From an uncultured Lentisphaerota bacterium (lineage in GTDB: Bacteria > Verrucomicrobiota > Kiritimatiellia > CAIQIC01): a stretch of 64,000 nt of DNA. Location of the stretch: NCBI GenBank assembly GCA_903896925.1, contig CAITZM010000184.1:47374-111373 (forward strand), given 5' to 3'. Of the stretch, positions 25,983 through 33,880 are shown in pieces; position 1 is the stretch's first letter, and each line of letters opens with the position of its first letter. The notes below the pieces were generated by a model. That model ran no database searches and was not told where the DNA came from. It saw only the letters and a program-made list of their open reading frames with translations. The translations under genes were made by a program, and so were the position numbers.

Positions 25983-27008
25983 ATGCGCCTATGTGATGGA
26001 TGGATACGGTGGAATTTGCTGGCCGTACTGGCGGGCCTGCTGGCCGCGCCGCTGGCGGCGCCGGCCGCGGGCGCGCCGGCCGGCGAGGCCTATGAACTCG
26101 ATCTGGAGCTCATTCGCGGCATCGCCCGGGCGACGATCGTGGACCAGATCGAGATCCCGGACGCCGCCGACTGGCAGGAATTCGGTCAATTCATGGAAGA
26201 CGCGCTCCATGCCGACACGCTGGAGGATCTGGCCTCCGCCTATCCCGGCGTGCAACGCGCCGTGAGCTATCTGCAGGCGATGCCGGAAGCCAGGCCCTTG
26301 CTCTCGTGGTTGCGCCAGCGCCAGGACTACTGCGAGGTGGCGCGTCAGGCGCAGCTGCTCTATCCCGCAGCCGCCAAGCCGGCGAAGAAATCCGCGCCGC
26401 CCGTCGGAAAAATCCGGCTCGCTCCGGTGCGCCTGCCCGCCATGGAAGTGCCCGTGCTCATCGTCCGGAAACGCAGCGCCTACCTGCGCAGCCCGGATAC
26501 GTGGCTGAAAAGACTGCGCGGCCGCCTGAAGCCGGACGAGGCGGCGGCGCTGATCCCGATCTTGAAGCACGCTTTTGCCGAGGAGGGCGTGCCACCGGAG
26601 TGGGTCTGGCTGGCCGAGGTCGAGTCGTCGCTGAACGCGCAGGCCCGCAGCCCGGTGGGCGCGGCGGGCCTGTTCCAGATCATGCCGGCGACGGCGCAGC
26701 GCTTCGGCCTGAGCCTGACGCCGCAGGACGAGCGCCTGGCGCCCGCGAAGAGCGCGCGCGCCGCCGCCAAATATTTGCGCGTGCTGCATGGCCAGTTCGG
26801 GTCCTGGCCGCTTGTGCTCGCCGCCTACAACGCCGGCGAAGGCCGCGTGGGCCGCGCGCTGCAAAAGAAGAGCGCGACCACCTTCGACCAGATCGCCGAC
26901 GACCTGCCCGTCGAGACGCAGATGTACGTGCCCAAGGTCTGCGCCACGCTCAAACTGCGCGAAGGGGTCGATGCCGCCGAACTCCCGCCGCCCAAGCCCG
27001 CGAAGTAA
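25983..27008 (+). CDS. SLT-domain lytic transglycosylase
   Basis: 341 residues. A signal peptide (LLAVLAGLLAAPLAAPAAGA) and an N-terminal region of unknown fold precede a Slt/MltD-type catalytic domain from about residue 185. The catalytic glutamate is Glu214 in AEVESSLNAQARSPVGAAG, followed by the family GLFQIMPATAQRFG and LAAYNAGEGRV motifs. It cleaves peptidoglycan glycan strands with 1,6-anhydro product formation. No LysM repeat follows, unlike MltD. Probably periplasmic. Co-transcribed with yraN. Confidence 0.92.
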   Translation: MRLCDGWIRWNLLAVLAGLLAAPLAAPAAGAPAGEAYELDLELIRGIARATIVDQIEIPDAADWQEFGQFMEDALHADTLEDLASAYPGVQRAVSYLQAMPEARPLLSWLRQRQDYCEVARQAQLLYPAAAKPAKKSAPPVGKIRLAPVRLPAMEVPVLIVRKRSAYLRSPDTWLKRLRGRLKPDEAAALIPILKHAFAEEGVPPEWVWLAEVESSLNAQARSPVGAAGLFQIMPATAQRFGLSLTPQDERLAPAKSARAAAKYLRVLHGQFGSWPLVLAAYNAGEGRVGRALQKKSATTFDQIADDLPVETQMYVPKVCATLKLREGVDAAELPPPKPAK

Positions 27009-27131
27009 GGTGTCGCGCGAGCCCGGCCACGCTCTTTTCCCGTACAATTTTCGGCCGGCTGGCAGGGCCCCGTCTACGAAAGCCGCTCGCGGAGCAAGAG
27101 GACTACGATGGCGGGGCTGTGGCAACGTGGA

Positions 27132-27252
27132 CCTCACGCTCCGCGTGAGGCTCCCGTAGCGGCGCAGCCGCGTTACGCCAACCGCGTTTTCACAAAAACG
27201 GCTGCCAGGCGTCATTTCAGGAGGGTTGGCCACCTGTGGTGCTACCACAGGT
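27132..27252. repeat. REP-like hairpins between the transglycosylase and sensor kinase genes
   Basis: Three short perfect stems with 3-nt loops. They are CCTCACGC-TCC-GCGTGAGG (27132-27150), GCGGC-GCA-GCCGC (27159-27171) and ACCTGTGGT-GCT-ACCACAGGT (27232-27252). The last abuts the kinase stop codon. They lie between convergent genes and have no U-tracts. Similar hairpins occur near 52.9 and 55.1 kb. The remaining bases of the 244-bp gap hold nothing recognised. Confidence 0.55.
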
Positions 27253-29757
27253 TCAAGAGGACTTGCGCACCACCTGAGGGAGGTAAATGTGGAACGTCGT
27301 TCCCTGGCCGACGCGGCTTTCGACTTCCACGCTGCCGCCGTGCTCCTGGATGATGCCATAGGCCACGGTCAGTCCCAGTCCGGTGCCGCTGTTTTTGGTG
27401 GTGAAGAACGGGTCAAAGATCCGGAGCAGCGCCTCCGGTGGAATGCCGCTGCCGGTGTCGGTGATGTCGAGTTTCAAGTAGGGGCAGGGCGGGGTCTCCG
27501 CGGCGCTGGCGGGGCTGTAGCGGCCCTCGACGACGCTGGTCGTGAGCGTGAGGCGGCCGCCGTTCGCGAGGGCGTCGAGCGCGTTCAGCAGGAAGTTCAG
27601 CAGCGCCTGCGGCAACAGGTTGCTGTCGGCCAGCAGGACATCGTCCGGCGCGGCGAAGAGCGTCTCGATGACAATCCCTTTCTTGTGGGCCGCTTCGGAG
27701 ATCAGCTTGAGCGGGCCCCGGATGAGGTCGTGCAGCGAGGCCGTGGCGAGCAGCGGCTTGGCCGGCCGCGAGAACTCCAGCAACTGGTTGACGAGGGCAT
27801 CGATGCGCCCGATCTCCTGCTGGGCCAATGTGGAGAAGTTCGTGCGGAATTCGGCATCGTCGTAGCGCTCGGGCAGCAGTTGCGCGAACGTCTTGAGTGC
27901 CACGAGCGGGTTCTTGATCTCGTGCGCCATGCCGGCGGAGAGCGTGCCGATGCTGGCGAGACGGTCGGAGCGGCGGATCTGCATGGCGAGCCGCTTGATG
28001 TCGGTGATGTCGCTGAACACCAGCAGCGCGCCGAGCCGCGCCCCGGCGTGGCCGGTGAAGACCGCGCCGCCGGCGCGCAGCATGACCTCGGTGTGGTCGT
28101 GGTGGAGCTGGACCTCGCGGTTGAGCACGCGGCGGTTCTCGCTCCAGATGTCGCGCAGGGTCGCGGCCAGCGGCTCCGGCAGGCACTGGATCGGCTGCCC
28201 GAGCACGGCCTCCTGCGGCAGGCGCGTGACGCGCTGCGCCTCGCGGTTGAAGACGTTGATCTGGCCCTCGGCATTGACGGCGATGACGCCGTTGACCAGG
28301 TGGTCCAGCAGGAGGTCGTTATAGATCTTGCCGTCCTGCACCTGCGTGTAGAGCCGCGCGTTCTCGAGCGCGGCGGTCAACTGGTTGGCGAGCAGCTGCA
28401 GCGTGTCCTGCTCGACCGCGCTGTAGGTGCGGCCGGAGAGCCGCGGGCCGAGCAGCAAGATGGCGCTCAAGGTCTGTGGTCCTTTGATGCCGATGGCCAC
28501 GGAGGCGTGCGCCTGTTGCATTTGGGTCACCGCCTCCAGCCGTTGTGCGGACGTGCGGCGGCGCTGCGCGGCGTCGAGCACCAGCGGGGTGGTGCGCGTG
28601 GCCAGTTCGCGCACGAGCGGCGCCTCACGGTCGAAGCGGAGCGCCCTTGCCCCGGTCACGGCAGGCAGGGTTTGCACGAACCGGCCGGCGTGCGGTAGCA
28701 GGATGGTGATCTCGTCGGTGCCCACGGCTTCGGCGACGATGTGCTGAAACCGCTGCAACAGATCGTCCACATTCGTCACCGTCTGCAGCAGGGCGCCGGA
28801 CTTCTGGATCATCAAGGCGACATTGGAACTGGCCCAGCTGATGAACAGCCGGTTGGCGAAGCGTTGGAACAGACCGTGCGTCGGCGTCATGGAGAAGGCG
28901 ACGATCACCGCGGCCAGGATGTGCGGGCTCTCCGTCCCCGGCAGGTGGAACGTACGCCAGACTAATTCCGTGGCCAGCCAGACCAGCAAATAGAGCAGGA
29001 TCAGGTAGGCCGTCAGGAGCGTGTAGGCCACCACCCGACGCAGGAAGAGCGCGACCTCGAGGATGCGCTTGGTGGCGATGCCGTAGGCGATCACGCCGTC
29101 CAGCAGGATCGCCCCGAGCGGGGCGGTCTGGACCAGCTGCGAGCTGTGCTGGAACAGGGGCAGCGCCAGCGTCGTGATGAAGCCATAGAGCAGTCCCAGC
29201 GCACAGCCCAGCAGGATGAATTGCATCTCCGTGCGCGGCATGCCGTGCACGTGCCAGAGGTCGCGGATGAACAGGCCGATGGCCGTGACAAAGCTGGCGG
29301 TGAAAAAAAGTCCGAACACATAGAGGCCCGGCCCGTAGACCGGTTCCGGGACGCTAAAGGCGGTGGCCGCCGTGGGGGCGATCAGGACGATTTGCCGGAC
29401 ATAGAAATCCGTAGTGCAACTGGTCGCGGTCAGCACCGCAAGGGTCAGCCAGACCGGCGCCTGCCGGACGATGGCGGCCATGCTCTTCTGCGGGTACTGG
29501 ATGGATAACCGGAGCCAGTTGACCGCCAGCGGCAGGAAGATGCTGAAGATCGTGGAACCCTTGATGCAGTGCTTGGCCCGGACCGCGTCGGTCGCGTGAA
29601 TACCCACGGCCAAGCAGGTGAGCCAGCCCGCAATGAGCGCGGACAGGACGAGGAAGGCCTGGTTGGTTGTGCGTCGGGGATTGGTCAGATAGACCGCCAC
29701 GCCCAGGATGATGCACACCAGGATGGCCAGCCCGTGCGATATGAAGAAAATGGTCAT
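27253..29757 (-). CDS. Membrane sensor histidine kinase (7TM-GAF-PAS-HisKA-HATPase)
   Basis: 834 residues. The first 300 form about eight to nine hydrophobic segments, resembling 7TM/MASE-like histidine kinase inputs. A GAF-like domain follows (VDDLLQRFQHIVAEAVGTDEITILLP to LYTQVQ, about 330-490), then a PAS domain (LLLDHLVNGVIAVNAEGQINVFN). The HisKA box GMAHEIKNPL has its phospho-acceptor His near 613. The ATPase core shows N, G1 (DTGSGIP), F (FFTTK) and G2 (GTGLGL) motifs, as in NtrB-like kinases. No response regulator is adjacent, so it is an orphan within this window. Confidence 0.9.
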   Translation of the reverse strand: MTIFFISHGLAILVCIILGVAVYLTNPRRTTNQAFLVLSALIAGWLTCLAVGIHATDAVRAKHCIKGSTIFSIFLPLAVNWLRLSIQYPQKSMAAIVRQAPVWLTLAVLTATSCTTDFYVRQIVLIAPTAATAFSVPEPVYGPGLYVFGLFFTASFVTAIGLFIRDLWHVHGMPRTEMQFILLGCALGLLYGFITTLALPLFQHSSQLVQTAPLGAILLDGVIAYGIATKRILEVALFLRRVVAYTLLTAYLILLYLLVWLATELVWRTFHLPGTESPHILAAVIVAFSMTPTHGLFQRFANRLFISWASSNVALMIQKSGALLQTVTNVDDLLQRFQHIVAEAVGTDEITILLPHAGRFVQTLPAVTGARALRFDREAPLVRELATRTTPLVLDAAQRRRTSAQRLEAVTQMQQAHASVAIGIKGPQTLSAILLLGPRLSGRTYSAVEQDTLQLLANQLTAALENARLYTQVQDGKIYNDLLLDHLVNGVIAVNAEGQINVFNREAQRVTRLPQEAVLGQPIQCLPEPLAATLRDIWSENRRVLNREVQLHHDHTEVMLRAGGAVFTGHAGARLGALLVFSDITDIKRLAMQIRRSDRLASIGTLSAGMAHEIKNPLVALKTFAQLLPERYDDAEFRTNFSTLAQQEIGRIDALVNQLLEFSRPAKPLLATASLHDLIRGPLKLISEAAHKKGIVIETLFAAPDDVLLADSNLLPQALLNFLLNALDALANGGRLTLTTSVVEGRYSPASAAETPPCPYLKLDITDTGSGIPPEALLRIFDPFFTTKNSGTGLGLTVAYGIIQEHGGSVEVESRVGQGTTFHIYLPQVVRKSS

Positions 29758-29911
29758 GCGCTCATTGCCATCGGTCCATCAGCTTGCTGCTCTGGCCTCC
29801 CGCCTATCCGGATCCTGCGCGGCGCCGGCCGGGCTGCGTTTTCCAGCCCGATCCGCACCGCCCGAAAAGCTGGAGAATCAGGCCCGCGATTGCAAGGCCG
29901 AATTTCTCCGA

Positions 29912-29939
29912 TTGCACCGCGGCCGCAACCCGCTATATT
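29912..29939 (+). promoter_or_regulatory. Promoter of def
   Basis: TTGCAC (29912-29917) and TATATT (29934-29939) are 16 bp apart and end 9 nt before the ATG. This implies a leader of only a few nucleotides. Confidence 0.6.
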
Positions 29940-29948
29940 CCCCGCCAC

Positions 29949-30512
29949 ATGAAACTCGATATTCGCACCTATGGCGACCCGATTCTGCGCACGCACGCCA
30001 AGCCCGTGACGCGCATCACCGATGAACTCCGCGCGCTGGCCAAGGACATGATCGCGGCCATGCGCTCCGAAAACGGCGTCGGCCTGGCCGCCGAGCAGGT
30101 CGGCCGCCGCGAGGCCGTCATCGTCGTGGAACTGCCGCCGGATTACGACACGGAGGTCGAGGGCGGCCCGCGCCTGCATCCCGACATCGAGATGCCCTGG
30201 GTGCTCTTCAATCCCGAAATCGTCCGCGCTTCCGCCGAGACCGAGGTGTCCAACGAGGGCTGCCTCAGTTTTCCCGACATCACCACGCAGGTCACCCGCG
30301 CCGTCGAAATCACCCTGAAGTATGTCGACATCCACGGCCAGGCCCACGAGCGCGTCGTCCGGAAATTTCTCGCGCGCGTGCTGCAGCACGAGACCGACCA
30401 CCTCAATGGCGTGCTGCTGGTGGACCACATGAGCGCCATCAAGAAGATCTCCCTGCGCGGCCAGCTCAAGCGCCTCAAGCAGGACACCGAGGACTCCCTC
30501 GGCCTCGGCTGA
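29949..30512 (+). CDS. def: Peptide deformylase
   Basis: 187-residue metalloenzyme that removes the N-formyl group from new proteins. All three family motifs are intact: GVGLAAEQ (43-50), EGCLSFP (103-109, with the Cys metal ligand) and QHETDHLNG (146-154, with the two His ligands and catalytic Glu). A short acidic insertion (PPDYDTEVEGGPRLHPDIEM) sits between motifs 1 and 2. Monocistronic. Confidence 0.96.
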   Translation: MKLDIRTYGDPILRTHAKPVTRITDELRALAKDMIAAMRSENGVGLAAEQVGRREAVIVVELPPDYDTEVEGGPRLHPDIEMPWVLFNPEIVRASAETEVSNEGCLSFPDITTQVTRAVEITLKYVDIHGQAHERVVRKFLARVLQHETDHLNGVLLVDHMSAIKKISLRGQLKRLKQDTEDSLGLG

Positions 30513-30535
30513 CGCGGCGCGTCCACGTTTTTCAA
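30511..30535 (+). terminator. Weak terminator overlapping the def stop codon
   Basis: The dyad GACGCG-G-CGCGTC (30511-30523) overlaps the stop codon and is followed after CACG by TTTTT. The minimal loop means it may be only part of a larger structure. Confidence 0.45.
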
Positions 30536-30542
30536 TCGGACT

Positions 30543-30652
30543 TTTTCCGCCTTGGATGGCAGCTTTAGCGTTCGTTCCAAAGATTGGAATGATCGCAGTG
30601 AAGCTTTCCAAGGTTTTGGGAAACACAGGGTGGGGGTTCCCGGCGTAGGGAA
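30543..30652. repeat. Dyad array D: four sites between convergent genes
   Basis: TTTTCCGCCTTGGAT (30543-30557), TTCCAAAGATTGGAA (30575-30589, perfect 6-bp arms), TTCCAAGGTTTTGGG (30606-30620) and TTCCCGGCGTAGGGAA (30637-30652). Centres lie at 30550, 30582, 30613 and 30644.5, spaced 32, 31 and 31.5 bp. The array fills the gap between the ends of def and the oxidoreductase gene, so it cannot be a promoter operator for either. The last site touches the stop codon of the minus-strand gene. Confidence 0.7.
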
Positions 30653-31933
30653 TCAGAGCGTCCACGGCTCGCGCTTGGCGCGGTCGAGCCAGAGCGCGGC
30701 GGCGGGGTGGTCGGGGATTTGTTCCGTCGCCGGGTTCCAGTGGAAGGGCTGCCCCAGCCAGTGGCCGATGTTGGCGAGGTGGCAGACGGTGACGCTGCGG
30801 CAGCCGACCTCGACATCGCAGATCGGCCGCTGGCGCGTGCGGATGCAGTCCAGGAAATTCAGATGATGCCCGGCGGTGCGCTGTAGCCGGAGGTCGTTCG
30901 GACCGGCCTGCCAGCGCGCCAGGTTTTCCGGGAACGTGCGGAGGTGGCTGCGGTCCACTTCGACCCAGCCTTGTTCCCCGACGAACGTGATGCCGTTGCC
31001 GTCGCCTTCCGGCTCATCGGGCCAGTGGAGCTGTTTCGCGCCGTCGCCGGTGGCGTGATAGACCAGGGCGCCGTTGGCGTAGCGGAGCGCGAGGCACGGC
31101 CGTTCCTTGTCGTCGGGGGGCAGCACTTCGACCGGCCCGCTCTCGTCCATGCCGAACGCCCACTGCACGATGTCGAAGTGGTGCGCGCCCCAGTCGGTCG
31201 TGCCGCCGCCGGCATACTCGCGCCACGAGCGCCAGCCGGGGTGGATGTGGGCGTTGAACGGCCGCCACGGCGCGGGACCGAGCCACAGGTTCCAATCCAC
31301 GCCCGCGGGCACCGGCTCCGGCGGCAGGTCGCATTCGCGCGAGGGGGCGCCGACGCGGACGAAGACCTCGCGCACTTTCCCGATCAGCCCGTTGCGCACG
31401 ATTTCGCACGCGTGGCGGAAATCGCCGTGCGAGCGTTGCTGGCTGCCGGTCTGGAAGACGCGCCCGTGCTGGCGCACGGCGGTGACCATCGCCCGCGCCT
31501 CGCGGATGGTCAGCGAGAGCGGCTTCTCGCCGTAGATGTCCAGTCCGGCGCGCGCGGCGGCGATCACCGGGACGGCATGCCAATGGTCGGGGGTGGCGAC
31601 GACGACGGCGTCGAGGTCCGGCCGCGCGAGCAGCTCGCGGAAATCGTTGTAGGTCTGCGCGCCGTTTTTCGCGCCGTACTTGGCTTTGAATTTCTCGCGG
31701 CGCGCCTGGTCGGGGTCGCAGAAGGCGGTGAACTCGACCCGGCCGGTGTTGACGAAATGCGCCGTATCGCCATTGCCCTGGTTGCCGCAGCCGATCGTGC
31801 CCATCACGATTTTGCTGTTCGGCGCCACAAACCCGCCGCGACCGAGCACGCGCGGGGGAACGATCATGGGAACAGCGGCCCCGGCTATGAGCACCGCGCT
31901 GCGCTTCAGAAATTGTCGCCGGCTGGATTGCAT
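30653..31933 (-). CDS. Tat-exported Gfo/Idh/MocA-family oxidoreductase, last gene of the ECF operon
   Basis: 426 residues. The Tat signal SSRRQFLKRSAVLIAGAA precedes the Rossmann motif VMGTIGCGNQGNGD. The family signature is clear: DAVVVATPDHWHAVP, DIYGEKPLSLTIREA with the catalytic E-K-P, and GGTTDWGAHHFDIVQWAFG in the substrate domain. It probably oxidises or reduces a sugar released outside the cytoplasm. It starts 15 nt after the esterase gene and ends the eight-gene minus-strand operon. It is clearly diverged from the other Gfo/Idh/MocA protein at 21 kb. Confidence 0.88.
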   Translation of the reverse strand: MQSSRRQFLKRSAVLIAGAAVPMIVPPRVLGRGGFVAPNSKIVMGTIGCGNQGNGDTAHFVNTGRVEFTAFCDPDQARREKFKAKYGAKNGAQTYNDFRELLARPDLDAVVVATPDHWHAVPVIAAARAGLDIYGEKPLSLTIREARAMVTAVRQHGRVFQTGSQQRSHGDFRHACEIVRNGLIGKVREVFVRVGAPSRECDLPPEPVPAGVDWNLWLGPAPWRPFNAHIHPGWRSWREYAGGGTTDWGAHHFDIVQWAFGMDESGPVEVLPPDDKERPCLALRYANGALVYHATGDGAKQLHWPDEPEGDGNGITFVGEQGWVEVDRSHLRTFPENLARWQAGPNDLRLQRTAGHHLNFLDCIRTRQRPICDVEVGCRSVTVCHLANIGHWLGQPFHWNPATEQIPDHPAAALWLDRAKREPWTL

Positions 31934-31948
31934 TTCTTCTTCCTTGGA

Positions 31949-33880
31949 TTACGGACTGCGCTTCGCCCCGCTCTGAATGTTTTGGATCAAGGCTGCCGGT
32001 GTATCGGTTCTGAAGGGCGAGGCGGGCAGCCCGAGATCGCTGAACAGCGTGGCCACCGGATCGTTTTTCCAGGCGTAGCGTGCGGCTTGCGGCTCGGCGA
32101 TGGCCGGGCACGAAACCGTGACACAGTCCGTGCCGGAAAGGACGGCCTGGGCCGGTTGCCAGGTTCCGTCCGCGCCCCGCAGCTCGAAGCCGGTGAGCGC
32201 CCCGCGCGCTTTCAGCCCGCCGCCAACGTGCACGAAGCGGAGCGCCAAGGCTTGGCCGCGGCGTTCCATGCCGGCATAGATGGGCGCGGAGGCCTCCAGC
32301 TTTTCGCCGTAGACCAGGGAGCGCGCCAGGTTGCCGAGGCGTGTGCCGACGAAGTACTTGTTGCTGGGATGCAGGTTGGTCGGGTCACCTTCATCGAACG
32401 TCACGGCGAGGCCGACGTTGGGCAGACGCTGTGAGGTGAGCAGCTGCGCCTCGCGGATGTGCGCCCACGAGTTCGTGGGATATTTTTCAAACGCTGGCAA
32501 CTGGACCAGCAGCACCGGCAGTCCGGCGCCCCACAGGCTGCGCCACTCACGAACCAGCGCGGGCAGGCTGCGGTAGTAGCCCATGTACTTGAACTCGTTG
32601 TCGGCGTTGGATTCGCCCTGGTACCAGAAGGCGCCGCGCAACGGGAACGGGACGAGCGGCGCGATCATACCGTTGTGCAGACCCGACGCCAGGCGCTGGC
32701 CGGAGATGTTCTGCAATTCCTCATCCGAAAAAATGGAGCGCAAGGTGCCACGGCTCATCCACTGCTCGACTTGACTGCCGGCCTTGATCGTGAACACCAG
32801 CCCGACGGGGATTTTCTGGCTGGTGTGAACGGCCTGGCCGAAATAATACGACACCGCCGACACACTGCGCAGCGCGTCGGCGCGGATGGTGTTCCACGTC
32901 AGCGCGTCCTCCATGGCGTCGTTCGGCAACGGCGTTTCCCGGTGCATGCCCGGCATTGCGACGTACCGGAAATCCGGATAATCCGTTTCCAACAATTCCT
33001 TGCGGCGCTCCGCCGGCGGTGCGTTGTCCTGCGCTGCGCCGCCCATGTTGGACTGCCCGCCACACAGCCAAACATCGCCGACCACGATGTTTGTGAACGA
33101 CAGCTTCTGTCCCGCCGCCGACAGCTCCATCGTCCGTGGCATGGCGCTCGCCGGTAGCGCATCGAGCAGCACGGACCACTTCCCCTGGGCGTCCGTCGTC
33201 GTCTTCCGTGTCTGGCCGGCGAATTGCACAATCACTTCTGCGCCCGGTTTGGCGCGGCCCCAGATGGGCAGTGGCCGGTCGCGTTGCAGGACCATGTTGC
33301 TGTTGAACAGGCTGCCTGCGCGAAATTCCCGGACGACGGATTTCTCGCCCGGCCGGTAGGTGGTGTAGACCAGCGGCGTGGAAATCTTTTCGCCGGTGAA
33401 CACCTTGATGCAGCGCACGGCCACGGTCTCGCCGGTTTTCAGCCCAAGAAAATCGAAGCGCAACTGCGTGATCTGGTTTTTCCAGGAGGACAGCGCCTTC
33501 AAATCCAGCGTGTACTCCTTGATCTCGGGCTTCAGCTCGAACTCCACCAGCTTCTGCGAATTCATGCGCGGCGAAACATCCGTCGCAAAAAACAACCGGC
33601 ACTTCTTCGCGCTGCCGGCCTCCAGTTGCAGTTGGACGACGTTGGCCTGCTCCGCCGGCAACAACAGTTCGCCGCGCGAAAGGCTCGGGTTCCCCTTGGA
33701 AGCGAGCGTCAGTTGCAGGCACCCATCGCGGGCCGGCCACACGCCATGCGGCAGGGGGCCGTTGCCGCTCCAGGCGACGGCCTCGCCCGCGTTCCGAAAG
33801 CGCCAGACCTGGCGCTCCGCCTCATCCGCCGCCGATACTGACAGCACAGTCGCCAAAGCCATAATCAGAATAGTTTTCAT
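31949..33880 (-). CDS. Sialate O-acetylesterase-like (SASA) secreted esterase
   Basis: 643 residues with a signal peptide (MKTILIMALATVLSVSA). An N-terminal beta-sandwich of about 170 residues (glycan-binding-like) precedes the esterase part. The nucleophile block is WLCGGQSNMGG, with Ser near 276. The second block is RGAFWYQGESNA, and the tail is NLGLAVTFDEGDPTNLHP-like (LAVTFDEGD...H) with a possible Asp/His. Family members remove O-acetyl groups from sugars, here plausibly from pectin or rhamnogalacturonan chains. The start overlaps the upstream GH106 stop (ATGA). Confidence 0.85.
   Translation of the reverse strand: MKTILIMALATVLSVSAADEAERQVWRFRNAGEAVAWSGNGPLPHGVWPARDGCLQLTLASKGNPSLSRGELLLPAEQANVVQLQLEAGSAKKCRLFFATDVSPRMNSQKLVEFELKPEIKEYTLDLKALSSWKNQITQLRFDFLGLKTGETVAVRCIKVFTGEKISTPLVYTTYRPGEKSVVREFRAGSLFNSNMVLQRDRPLPIWGRAKPGAEVIVQFAGQTRKTTTDAQGKWSVLLDALPASAMPRTMELSAAGQKLSFTNIVVGDVWLCGGQSNMGGAAQDNAPPAERRKELLETDYPDFRYVAMPGMHRETPLPNDAMEDALTWNTIRADALRSVSAVSYYFGQAVHTSQKIPVGLVFTIKAGSQVEQWMSRGTLRSIFSDEELQNISGQRLASGLHNGMIAPLVPFPLRGAFWYQGESNADNEFKYMGYYRSLPALVREWRSLWGAGLPVLLVQLPAFEKYPTNSWAHIREAQLLTSQRLPNVGLAVTFDEGDPTNLHPSNKYFVGTRLGNLARSLVYGEKLEASAPIYAGMERRGQALALRFVHVGGGLKARGALTGFELRGADGTWQPAQAVLSGTDCVTVSCPAIAEPQAARYAWKNDPVATLFSDLGLPASPFRTDTPAALIQNIQSGAKRSP

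Noticed and set aside
29841..29875. TTCCAG and GCTGGAG arms upstream of def
   Set aside because: Centre spacing is about 20 bp and the arms are poor; does not fit the 31-32 bp pattern.
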